Positions 1 through 6,112 of a stretch of DNA of 6,955 bases are shown piece by piece; positions within the stretch are counted from its first letter, which is position 1, and each line of letters starts with the position of its first letter. Position numbers and translations under genes: made by a program. The DNA comes from Niastella sp. (GTDB taxonomy: Bacteria; Bacteroidota; Bacteroidia; Chitinophagales; Chitinophagaceae): contig JAJKIL010000330.1 in assembly GCA_021154515.1 (NCBI GenBank), positions 1 through 6,955 of the forward strand, in the 5' to 3' direction. The notes under the pieces are model-generated. The model was given only the letters and a program-made list of their open reading frames with translations, searched no databases and was not told the origin of the DNA.

Positions 1-900
1 CGCAGCAATACCGATTCTATCATTCTGAAGATCAGCAATGCCGTAAAAGAAGAGAACCGGTTCTGCCGTTTTGGGGTGTCACCCTTTGCCATCTGGCGCA
101 ACCGCAGCCAGGACCCGGAAGGCAGTGAAACCGCCGCATTGACGAATTATGGTGAGCTGTATGCCGACATCCTGCTTTGGTTAAAGAACGGCTGGATCGA
201 CTATGTAGCTCCCCAGTTGTATTTTGAATTTGGCCACCCCCGCGCAGATTATGCAGTACTGCTCGACTGGTGGGCTAAACACTCATATGGCAGACACTGT
301 TACATTGGATTAGGCATTTTTAAGGCTGGAACCAACCCTGCCTGGCGCGATAAGACCCAGATTCCACGCCAGATTGCAGCTATGCGCAAATACCCTGAAA
401 TTCAGGGCGCTATTTATTTCAGCACTCAGTCGTTTGTAAAAAATCCGTTGGGCTGGAACGATAGTCTGCGCTATAATTATTATAAAGAACCGGCAATGAT
501 ACCGCCCATGCCGTGGATCGATTCGGCCAGGCCTGCAAATCCCGAAGTGTTGTCGATAAAACCGGTTGATACCACGCTGCGGATAGAAGTGGTAAGAACG
601 GCTTCAGAAAAAAAGACGATAAAATGTTATCGCCTGTACGCCTGCTATAACGAGGAATACAATAACAACAATTTCTATAATTCCCAATTGATAGGCTGTC
701 GTTTCGATTCGTCCGATAGCTGCATCTTTTACGCCCCCTTGCGCAACGATAAAAAGTTTGTGCGGTTCTATGTAACCTGTCTGGATGATGAGAATAATGA
801 AAGCAAACCTTACCCCAACTGGCCCATAAAGCTCGAAGCGGTGAAGGTGGATAGGCTGGGCTGGACCTTGAGTAGAGAATCGAATACAGCGGCGAAGTAG
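1..900 (+). CDS. Family 10 glycosyl hydrolase-like protein (GHL10/DUF187), 5'-truncated
   Basis: This is the C-terminal 299 residues of a larger protein. The frame is open from base 1 and no upstream start is visible. A GTG at 76 is internal, because the residues before it (for example VKEENRFCRFGVSPFAIWRN) already match the family. Conserved GHL10-type signatures are GVSPFAIWRN, the DPEGS-x-NYGELYAD stretch, the GWIDYVAPQLYFEFG strand and the YIGLGIFKAG segment, consistent with the last strands of a TIM barrel. From about residue 185 (SIKPVDTTLRIEV onward) the chain looks like an all-beta FnIII/Ig-like domain, common at the end of Bacteroidota members. The family is thought to act on glycans outside the cytoplasm. 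The substrate here is unknown, and the signal peptide would lie upstream of the window. A hairpin terminator follows about 140 bp after the stop. The family call is firm; hydrolase activity is inferred. Confidence 0.85.
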   Translation, partial: RSNTDSIILKISNAVKEENRFCRFGVSPFAIWRNRSQDPEGSETAALTNYGELYADILLWLKNGWIDYVAPQLYFEFGHPRADYAVLLDWWAKHSYGRHCYIGLGIFKAGTNPAWRDKTQIPRQIAAMRKYPEIQGAIYFSTQSFVKNPLGWNDSLRYNYYKEPAMIPPMPWIDSARPANPEVLSIKPVDTTLRIEVVRTASEKKTIKCYRLYACYNEEYNNNNFYNSQLIGCRFDSSDSCIFYAPLRNDKKFVRFYVTCLDDENNESKPYPNWPIKLEAVKVDRLGWTLSRESNTAAK

Positions 901-907
901 GTGGTTG

Positions 908-973
908 GTTGACAAAGTTGACGGAGTTGATAAGGTTGACAAGTTAACAAGTTGAAGGAGTTATTGAGTTGCT
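908..973 (+). repeat. GTTGAC-type short tandem array (array A)
   Basis: Degenerate 8-9 bp units of the form GTTGAC plus 2-3 bases begin at 908, 917, 926, 935, 943, 951, 960 and 968, starting 7 bp after the upstream stop codon. Similar units occur at 3238-3285 and, in reverse orientation, at 1209-1303. Such arrays are familiar in intergenic DNA of Chitinophagaceae; their function is not known to me. Confidence 0.8.
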
Positions 974-1038
974 TTTGATGATTATAAGTGCCTGGTTGCC
1001 AGTTACAGGTTTCAGTTTCCAGGGTTTGAAATATTTTG

Positions 1039-1069
1039 AGGCTCCTTTTTAAAAAAAGGGGCCTTTTTT
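1039..1069 (+). terminator. Rho-independent terminator after the glycosyl hydrolase gene
   Basis: The left arm AGGCTCCTTTTT pairs with the right arm AAAAAGGGGCCT, with one G-U wobble and a tight loop, and is followed by a run of T to 1069. It lies about 140 bp downstream of the stop at 900, so the transcript would include array A. Confidence 0.75.
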
Positions 1070-1078
1070 ATTGCCTGA

Positions 1079-1119
1079 TCCTGAGGCCCCTGAGCGGAGT
1101 GGAAGGGTCGAAAGATCTG
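1079..1119. repeat. Dispersed CCTGAGCGGAGT-type intergenic repeat
   Basis: The core CCTGAGCGGAGTGGAAGGG (1089-1107) followed by TCGAAAGATCT resembles the widespread short intergenic repeat whose usual form is CCTGAGCGGAGTCGAAGG-ATCT, known from many Bacteroidota and other phyla. The arms CCCT and AGGG allow an imperfect hairpin. Assignment is from memory of the motif; only one copy lies in the window. Confidence 0.5.
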
Positions 1120-1208
1120 AGTAAGGCGTCGGGCGTAGTTTAGATGCCAGATCCCCGAAAAACCACCACCTACCGCCTGGCAACCTATACCACCAATTCC
1201 CCCTACCT

Positions 1209-1303
1209 TCACCTCTATCAACCATGTCAACTCTATCAACTTTTTCAACCAACCCACCTATATCAACTAATAACCACCTTACTACCACTTGTTAACTTGC
1301 AAC
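1209..1303 (-). repeat. GTTGA-type nonamer array in reverse orientation (array B)
   Basis: On the plus strand TCAAC recurs with an exact 9-bp period at 1218, 1227, 1236, 1245 and 1263, with degenerate copies at 1209 and 1254. The array ends with GTTAAC and TTGCAAC at 1291-1303. The reverse complement is the same GTTGA/GTTAAC unit as array A. The exact 9-bp period makes open frames appear on both strands here, but their translations are low-complexity repeats (VDR/VDM/VDI) and are not genes. Confidence 0.75.
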
Positions 1304-1355
1304 TGGATGATCCACAATCTACAAAGTGGGACAATCCACATTCCCCCTAAATCTC

Positions 1356-1363
1356 TACCTTTG
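1356..1363 (+). promoter_or_regulatory. Candidate -7 box for the kdnA-like gene
   Basis: TACCTTTG matches the Bacteroidota -7 consensus TAnnTTTG exactly. It would place the transcription start near 1370 and give an A-rich leader of roughly 30 bases with no Shine-Dalgarno sequence, usual for this phylum. No clear -33 TTTG element is visible at the expected distance. Confidence 0.5.
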
Positions 1364-1403
1364 CCCTCACCACAATAAATAATAACATTAAACAAAATTC
1401 GAT

Positions 1404-2621
1404 ATGCCTGGCTTTGAACTTTTTGGCGCCGATGAACGCAAACATGTAAACGATGTAATGGAAACCGGTATCCTGATGCGATTTGGTTTTGATGGTGCCC
1501 GTAAAGGGATCTGGAAAGCAAAGGAACTGGAAGCTGCGATCAGCAAAAAATTTGGTTGTCAGTATACTCACCTCGTATCCAGCGGTACCACCGCCCTTAC
1601 AACAGTAATGAGCGCGTTGGGAATTGGGTATGGCGATGAAGTGATTATGCCCACCTTTACATTCGTGGCCAGTTTTGAGTGCATTATCAGTGTAGGCGCT
1701 GTTCCCGTGCTGGTGGATGTAGACGATACCCTTACCATGAATCCCGATGCCGTTCGCAAGGCCATTACGCCCAAAACAAAATGCGTGATGCCTGTGCATA
1801 TGTGCGGCGCCTCGGCCGATATGGATGCCCTGAAACAGATCTGTAAAGAACATAATCTGTTGTTGCTCGAAGATGCCTGCCAAAGCTTTGGCGCTACTTA
1901 TAAAGGAAAATACCTGGGAACCATCGGCGATGCCGGTACCTTTTCCTTCGATTTTGTAAAAACCGTAACCTGCGGCGAAGGCGGTGCCATCGTAACCAAC
2001 CGCGAAGATGTTTACATCGGCAGCGATGGGTTCAGCGATCATGGTCACGACCACAAAGGAGTTGACCGTGGCGCCGATCTGCATCCTTTTTTGGGTTATA
2101 ATTTCCGCATTTCTGAATTACATGCCGCAGTTGGGTTGGCGCAATTCAACCGGTTAGATGAGTTTGTGACCAAACAACGCGCCGGTCATGCACAATTGAA
2201 AGCGGTGCTGGCCCAGGTGCCCGAGATCAGTTTCCGCCGCCTGCCCGATGAAGCCGGTGACAGCTGCACTTTCTTAAGCTGGTTCCTGCCAACAACCGAG
2301 TTAACACAAGCAGTTGTAGAAGAAATGAAAGCCCAGAATATCTGGGGTGGTAATTTCTACTGGTTCGATCACAACTGGCATTACATCCGCAAATGGGAGC
2401 ACCTGAAAAAAGGCGTTACCCTCAATGCGCTGCATCCCGAGTATAAAGCAGCCATTCTGGCCCAGGCCAATAAAGATTTCCCGGCCAGTGATGCGGTAAT
2501 GAGCCGTGGTATCACCACCCAGATCGCGCTGATGCCTACAGAACAGCAATGGAAAGAAAAAGGAGAAAAAATTGTAAGTGCAGTTAAAAAAGTACTGGCT
2601 GCACAAAAGATATCGGCCTGA
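1404..2621 (+). CDS. kdnA: KdnA-like PLP-dependent sugar aminotransferase (DegT/DnrJ/EryC1/StrS family)
   Basis: A 405-residue, full-length fold-type I aminotransferase. Visible motifs are SSGTTAL at 59-65 (PLP phosphate loop), LLLLEDACQ with D157 facing the pyridine nitrogen and Q160, FSFDFVKTVTCGEGG with the Schiff-base lysine K186, and GYNFRISELHAAVGLAQ at 231-247. The N-terminus MPGFELFG, the block SDHGHDHKGVDRGAD and the C-terminal NWHYIRKWEH are, from memory, hallmarks of Shewanella KdnA. That enzyme transfers an amino group from glutamate to C8 of oxidised Kdo (3-deoxy-D-manno-octulosonate), giving 8-amino-Kdo for the LPS inner core. It would act in the cytoplasm. The usual partner KdnB, an alcohol dehydrogenase that oxidises Kdo, is not in this window. 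The ATG at 1404 is chosen because MPGFELFG is the conserved start. The gene appears monocistronic, with its own -7 box and a hairpin behind it. Family is certain; exact substrate is inferred, and another nucleotide- or keto-sugar is possible. Confidence 0.85.
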   Translation: MPGFELFGADERKHVNDVMETGILMRFGFDGARKGIWKAKELEAAISKKFGCQYTHLVSSGTTALTTVMSALGIGYGDEVIMPTFTFVASFECIISVGAVPVLVDVDDTLTMNPDAVRKAITPKTKCVMPVHMCGASADMDALKQICKEHNLLLLEDACQSFGATYKGKYLGTIGDAGTFSFDFVKTVTCGEGGAIVTNREDVYIGSDGFSDHGHDHKGVDRGADLHPFLGYNFRISELHAAVGLAQFNRLDEFVTKQRAGHAQLKAVLAQVPEISFRRLPDEAGDSCTFLSWFLPTTELTQAVVEEMKAQNIWGGNFYWFDHNWHYIRKWEHLKKGVTLNALHPEYKAAILAQANKDFPASDAVMSRGITTQIALMPTEQQWKEKGEKIVSAVKKVLAAQKISA

Positions 2622-2624
2622 TAA

Positions 2625-2638
2625 TAATTTTAAAATTA
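2625..2638. repeat. 14-bp perfect AT palindrome
   Basis: TAATTTTAAAATTA is perfectly self-complementary and sits 3 bp after the kdnA-like stop codon. It could be an operator for the downstream lipoprotein gene or a chance AT-rich palindrome. Its first 8 bases are one mismatch from a TAnnTTTG -7 box. Confidence 0.35.
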
Positions 2639-2645
2639 GGCTTGC

Positions 2646-2685
2646 GTTTAGAAGGTGATTGCCTCACGGTGATCACCTTCTAAAC
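2646..2685 (+). terminator. Strong hairpin after the kdnA-like gene, probable terminator
   Basis: The arms GTTTAGAAGGTGAT (2646-2659) and ATCACCTTCTAAAC (2672-2685) pair perfectly over 14 bp around a 12-base loop. The following bases (TTTAC) do not form a good T-tract, so it may instead be a transcript-stabilising structure or part of the leader of the lipoprotein gene, whose ATG is 25 bp further on. Confidence 0.55.
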
Positions 2686-2710
2686 TTTACAAAACCGGCG
2701 TAATCAGAAA

Positions 2711-3238
2711 ATGAAAAGAACCGTTATCACTATAAAAACAAGCATCTCCCTTTGCCTGGTTGTATTAATAGTATTGGCCAGTTGTAAAAGTCAGGATTCC
2801 ACTTCCGATGGGGTCAACAATGTGAGCGATTCTGTCCGAAAAGCACAGGATCACGTAGACAGCCTCAGAAAGACCCACTATTTGAATAACGACCTCTCCA
2901 TTATTTTCCTGGACGCCACTTCCTGGATCATGAAAACCCAAATGGCTATGACCAGGGCTGAAATAGCGGGCAATAAAAAACAAATGGTCGATAGCCTGGT
3001 CATTAACAGCACCACAGGCGATACCTTATGTTTAACCTTGCGCAGAATGTATGAAGCAGGCGCTGTATTTGCCACAAGCTATGCCGAAAAAGACCAGTAC
3101 CGGGCCATGCGCGAGCCAGACAGTTCTAAGTTATGGCTACAGAAATACTTCAAAGGAAATACGCCTACGCAGGCACTTACTACATTGCAGAAGTTTCAGA
3201 ATGATGCTACGGTGATTAATAAGATAGTGAGGAGGTAG
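2711..3238 (+). CDS. Small putative lipoprotein of unknown function
   Basis: A 175-residue protein with a lipoprotein signal peptide: positively charged start (MKRTVITIK), hydrophobic stretch at about 11-23, and lipobox LASC with C25 as the lipidated cysteine. Residues just after it are KSQDSTSD, polar and partly acidic, so surface export is possible, but no strong Bacteroidota surface-export signal is evident. The mature part is mostly predicted helical, with a charged segment around 40-55 (SVRKAQDHVDSLRK) and a middle region (about 60-125) without recognisable motifs. I recognise no family. The ATG at 2711 directly precedes the signal peptide. The gene is separated from kdnA by a hairpin and faces the next gene convergently, so it is likely its own unit. 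Lipidation is well supported; function is unknown. Confidence 0.75.
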   Translation: MKRTVITIKTSISLCLVVLIVLASCKSQDSTSDGVNNVSDSVRKAQDHVDSLRKTHYLNNDLSIIFLDATSWIMKTQMAMTRAEIAGNKKQMVDSLVINSTTGDTLCLTLRRMYEAGAVFATSYAEKDQYRAMREPDSSKLWLQKYFKGNTPTQALTTLQKFQNDATVINKIVRR

Positions 3239-3285
3239 TTGACCAGTTGATCAGTTGACGAGTTAACAAGTTAACAGGTTGACGA
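3238..3285 (+). repeat. GTTGAC-type octamer array (array C)
   Basis: Six consecutive 8-bp units (GTTGACCA, GTTGATCA, GTTGACGA, GTTAACAA, GTTAACAG, GTTGACGA) begin on the last base of the lipoprotein stop codon. The unit is the same as in array A, but here the period is exactly 8 bp. Confidence 0.8.
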
Positions 3286-3386
3286 AGGATTTTAGTGAAG
3301 AAAAATTTGACTAGGGTGGACAGTAATAACTGATAGTTTCCAGGTGAGATCTGAGTTTTTGCGGTCATTAGCCTTGTCGCGAGCCC

Positions 3387-3414
3387 TTTCACGTTTCACG
3401 TTTGCCGTTTCACG
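3387..3414. repeat. TTTCACG heptamer array
   Basis: Four head-to-tail 7-bp units TTTCACG, TTTCACG, TTTGCCG and TTTCACG lie 7 bp from the end of the minus-strand gene. The reverse complement reads CGTGAAA. The rest of the spacer 3286-3386 shows no gene and no clear terminator hairpin. Confidence 0.7.
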
Positions 3415-3421
3415 ATTTGCC

Positions 3422-3793
3422 TCACTTCCCCTCCAGCCTATTCACATAATCTAAAGACCCCAATCGAAACCTAAGCGGAACTTTAGTGGCTTTCTCAAAC
3501 AATAACTCCTTTTTGCAAAAAAAGCCAAACTGTTGGGTGTAACAGTTGTTACTTATAGTATTAACCACCGTTGGGGCCTGAAATACAGGCGGAACGGCCA
3601 TTTTGGGGCGGCTTAGCCCATGAAAATCAATTGTTAGTAACTTTTTCGGCAAATTATACATAGAAATAGGCGCCACCCTGGCGGGAGAAAATAACACCCT
3701 GTCCAATGTTATATTTACCTGATTTTGAGCCGAAATTGTCCCTGCCTGAAAACAAAAAGCCGCAAACGCAATAATTTTATAAAATCGTTTCAC
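3422..3793 (-). CDS. Small secreted protein of unknown function
   Basis: A 123-residue protein beginning with a clear Sec signal peptide: MKRFYK, a hydrophobic core to about residue 18, and a likely cut after ISA (residue 22). The mature protein is about 100 residues with two cysteines, C84 and C93, which could form a disulphide bridge. The C-terminal portion (FFCKKELLFEKATKVPLRFRLGSLDYVNRLEGK region, 91-123) resembles, from memory, the ending of a set of small uncharacterised Bacteroidota proteins; I know no function for them. The start is GTG at 3791-3793: no ATG occurs upstream in frame before a stop at 3857-3859, and the signal peptide starts exactly here. It is divergent from rpoN with about 104 bp between the start codons, so the two may share a regulatory region. 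It is convergent with the lipoprotein gene. Confidence 0.75.
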   Translation of the reverse strand: MKRFYKIIAFAAFCFQAGTISAQNQVNITLDRVLFSPARVAPISMYNLPKKLLTIDFHGLSRPKMAVPPVFQAPTVVNTISNNCYTQQFGFFCKKELLFEKATKVPLRFRLGSLDYVNRLEGK

Positions 3794-3802
3794 AACGTTG
3801 AT

Positions 3803-3810
3803 TACATTTG
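3803..3810 (+). promoter_or_regulatory. Candidate -7 box for rpoN
   Basis: TACATTTG fits TAnnTTTG exactly and lies 87 bp before the chosen rpoN ATG. A -33 TTTG is not obvious. Just downstream, GTAAATTTAC (3814-3823) is a 10-bp perfect palindrome whose minus-strand reading TAAATTTA is one mismatch from a -7 box for the divergent gene, so the two promoters may overlap. Confidence 0.45.
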
Positions 3811-3897
3811 TCTGTAAATTTACGGCCTGATTTTTGTGGTTGCCGCGAATTTTTGTTAAATTTTCAAGCGACTAATCGAAATAAAATATTGACGCAC

Positions 3898-5385
3898 ATG
3901 GCATTGAGTCAAAGTTTACAGCAAAAGCTATTACAAAAACTTTCTCCACAGCAGATTCAGCTGATGAAACTGCTGCAGGTGCCTACGGCTAATCTGGAAG
4001 AACGGATCAAGGAAGAGCTGGAAGAAAATCCCGCTTTGGAAGTGTCTGAAGAATCTCATGACGAATATGATACCGAGACGAAAGATGAATTCGACAGCAG
4101 CGATGAAGAGGATTTTGATGTAGATGGCAGTGAGGATGAATATGGTAATATCGACATTAGCGAATACGTAGGCGACGAAGATGGAGAAATAGCTGATTAC
4201 AAATTGCGGGATGATAACTATCCCGAAATGGATGAAAAGAAAGTTGTTCCATATAAAATAGAAACGTCTTTTCATGAACACCTGCTGGGTCAGTTGGGCA
4301 TGATGAAGATGACTGACAATGAACGCAGGATCGCGGAACAAATAGTAGGCAGTATTGACGATGATGGATACCTGCGCCGTGAAACGGCCGCCATTGTCGA
4401 CGACCTCGCTTTCCGCCAGAATATTGAAACCAACGAACAGGAAGTAGAGAAGGTGATCAAAATGGTTCAGCAATTTGACCCCGCCGGTGTAGCCGCACGC
4501 GATCTGCAGGAATGTTTGTTATTGCAATTATATCGGCAACAACGGCTGGGCAAGAACGTAGATAGAGCCATCGACGTGCTCACCGATTATTTCGATGAGT
4601 TTACCAAAAAGCACTACGATAAAATTCAGCGTGGATTGAACCTCGATGATGTTGGGTTGAAAGATGTGATAAACCAGATCATCAGGCTTACCCCCAAGCC
4701 CGGCGGTAATCATTACGACATCAACAAGGCCGAAAGCTATGTAGTGCCCGACTTCTTTGTATATAATAACGGCGGCAAGCTGGAACTTACCTTAAACTCC
4801 AAGAACGCACCCGACTTGCGTATCAGCGAAGGCTATCGCGATATGCTGCGGGAATACGATAAAGGGAGTAAGAAAGATAAGCGGCAAAAAGAAGCCGTGC
4901 TGTTCATAAAACAAAAGATAGATGCGGCCAAGTGGTTCATAGATGCCATTAAACAACGCCAGCATACGCTGAGCAGTGTAATGGAAACCATTATGACCTA
5001 TCAACGGGAGTTTTTCTTCACTGGTGATGAAACTACCATGAAGCCTATGATCCTGAAAGATATTGCCGAACGCACGGGCCTCGATATCTCCACGGTGAGC
5101 CGGGTAGCCAACAGCAAATTTGTACAAACAGAGTTTGGTACTTACCGGTTGAAATTCTTCTTTAGTGAATCGCTCAGTACCGATAGCGGGGAAGAAGTAT
5201 CTACCCGGGAGGTAAAAAAGATCCTCAGCGATCTCATAGAAGGAGAAAGCAAAAAGAAACCGTTGAGCGACGAAAAACTCACTGAGCTATTGCAGGAAAA
5301 AGGTTATAATATTGCACGCCGAACCGTTGCCAAGTACCGCGAACAATTGAACATTCCGGTGGCCCGGTTACGGAAAGAACTGTAA
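3898..5385 (+). CDS. rpoN: RNA polymerase sigma-54 factor RpoN
   Basis: A 495-residue complete sigma-54. Region I (about 1-47) is the glutamine- and leucine-rich activator-interacting domain, starting MALSQSLQQKLLQKLSPQQI. Region II (about 50-100) is extremely acidic, with 25 of 51 residues D or E. The core-binding domain carries GSIDDDGYL (151-159), FDPAGVAARDLQECLLLQL (193-211) and LTPKPGG (264-270). The helix-turn-helix that reads the -12 element is at about 386-411 (GLDISTVSRVANSKF), and the RpoN box ARRTVAKYRE (473-482) that reads -24 is canonical. It directs core polymerase to -24/-12 promoters, which open only with an ATP-driven enhancer-binding activator; none is encoded here. The ATG at 3898 is preferred over a TTG at 3808: the extra 30 residues resemble no sigma-54 and would overlap the promoter. 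A membrane protein gene follows after 13 bp, probably co-transcribed. Confidence 0.97.
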   Translation: MALSQSLQQKLLQKLSPQQIQLMKLLQVPTANLEERIKEELEENPALEVSEESHDEYDTETKDEFDSSDEEDFDVDGSEDEYGNIDISEYVGDEDGEIADYKLRDDNYPEMDEKKVVPYKIETSFHEHLLGQLGMMKMTDNERRIAEQIVGSIDDDGYLRRETAAIVDDLAFRQNIETNEQEVEKVIKMVQQFDPAGVAARDLQECLLLQLYRQQRLGKNVDRAIDVLTDYFDEFTKKHYDKIQRGLNLDDVGLKDVINQIIRLTPKPGGNHYDINKAESYVVPDFFVYNNGGKLELTLNSKNAPDLRISEGYRDMLREYDKGSKKDKRQKEAVLFIKQKIDAAKWFIDAIKQRQHTLSSVMETIMTYQREFFFTGDETTMKPMILKDIAERTGLDISTVSRVANSKFVQTEFGTYRLKFFFSESLSTDSGEEVSTREVKKILSDLIEGESKKKPLSDEKLTELLQEKGYNIARRTVAKYREQLNIPVARLRKEL

Positions 5386-5398
5386 TAGCAAACTTTTT

Positions 5399-6058
5399 AT
5401 GTCAACAACACCGGTTACTGCTGTACCTCCACAACAACCAGCGCCCATCAGGGTATTGGCGCATTTGTTTTCCTATATTTTTCATCCGTTGTTTATACCC
5501 GCGTATGTAACCGCTTATTTGTTGTTTGTTGATCCCTATTCGTTTGCCGGGGTCAACTATAAATACAAATTGTTCCGGCTTATTTCCGTTTTTTTTAATA
5601 CAGCCCTCATTCCGGGGTTTGCCGTGTTTTTAATGTGGCGGTTGAAGCTGATACAATCCATGCAATTGCGCACGCAGAAAGAAAGAATAATTCCCTATGC
5701 CGCGGCCATGATCTTTTACTTCTGGGCCTGGTACGTTTTCCATAACCAGAAAGATAATCCGCAGGCGTTTCTTGATTTTCTATTGGGGTCCTTTTTAGGA
5801 GTTTGTGCCGCCTGGTTTTTGAATATTATTGCGAAAGTGAGTATGCATGCCATTGGCGTGGGTGGACTGGCGACTTTCTTCTTATTGCAGGCATTTAATC
5901 AACAGGATGTTACCGGCGTTTATTTCTCTCTTGCGTTATTTATTGCCGGAATAGTTTGCACCTCCCGCCTGATAGTTTCAGATCATTCACAGAAAGAAAT
6001 TTACATGGGCTTTGTAGCCGGCGCCTTATGCCAGTTACTCGCCGTATGGTTACAATAA
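5399..6058 (+). CDS. Divergent PAP2-like integral membrane protein
   Basis: A 219-residue, highly hydrophobic protein with about six membrane segments (roughly 20-43, 59-80, 97-115, 124-145, 151-188 as one or two, 201-218). It resembles small Bacteroidota proteins annotated as PAP2-family (lipid phosphate phosphatase-like). Of the three PAP2 motifs, the third is recognisable as S189-R190-x5-H196-x3-E200 (the usual last residue is D). The second is reduced to VSMH (147-150) instead of PSGH. The first is only approximated by the basic stretch at 91-99 (RTQKERIIP). The histidines and arginine used for catalysis may therefore be present, but the pattern is degenerate, so enzyme activity is uncertain. 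If active, it would dephosphorylate lipid phosphates or undecaprenyl pyrophosphate at the inner membrane. It starts 13 bp after rpoN, implying co-transcription, and ends inside a strong terminator. Confidence 0.7.
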   Translation: MSTTPVTAVPPQQPAPIRVLAHLFSYIFHPLFIPAYVTAYLLFVDPYSFAGVNYKYKLFRLISVFFNTALIPGFAVFLMWRLKLIQSMQLRTQKERIIPYAAAMIFYFWAWYVFHNQKDNPQAFLDFLLGSFLGVCAAWFLNIIAKVSMHAIGVGGLATFFLLQAFNQQDVTGVYFSLALFIAGIVCTSRLIVSDHSQKEIYMGFVAGALCQLLAVWLQ

Positions 6059-6100
6059 AAGAGAAAGGCTCCCTGATTTATGGGGAGCCTTTCTCTTTTA
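6056..6100. terminator. Bidirectional hairpin terminator between convergent genes
   Basis: TAAAAGAGAAAGGCTCCC (6056-6073) and its exact reverse complement (6083-6100) form an 18-bp perfect stem with a 9-base loop. The left arm begins at the stop codon of the PAP2-like gene. A T-rich right flank on each strand (CTTTTATTGT going either way) fits termination of both this gene and the minus-strand transpeptidase, whose stop is at 6113. Confidence 0.9.
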
Positions 6101-6112
6101 TTGTTAAAATAA

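Noticed and set aside
76..78. GTG at 76 as the start of the glycosyl hydrolase
   Set aside because: The frame is open from base 1 and the residues before this codon already belong to the conserved domain, so the gene is cut by the window edge.
604..942. A 112-residue minus-strand frame over the glycosyl hydrolase end
   Set aside because: It begins inside array A (repeating LSTPSTLST) and lies antisense to a conserved coding region.
908..1303. CRISPR array interpretation of the GTTGAC repeats
   Set aside because: Units are 8-9 bp with no unique spacers and no cas genes nearby.
1012..1350. Open frames of 68-81 residues on both strands in the 901-1403 spacer
   Set aside because: They run through the 9-bp arrays, the terminator hairpin and the dispersed repeat; their translations are low-complexity and have no initiation context or family resemblance.
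1347..2084. A 245-residue open frame opposite the kdnA-like gene
   Set aside because: It is fully antisense to a well-conserved aminotransferase, and its translation looks like the shadow of that gene's codon usage.
3808..3897. TTG-initiated 30-residue N-terminal extension of RpoN
   Set aside because: The canonical sigma-54 start MALSQSLQQKL is at 3898, and the extension covers the likely promoter region and matches no known sigma-54 N-terminus.
3931..5127. Several minus-strand frames of 61-180 residues inside rpoN
   Set aside because: They are antisense to an intact, highly conserved gene and have no signals of their own.
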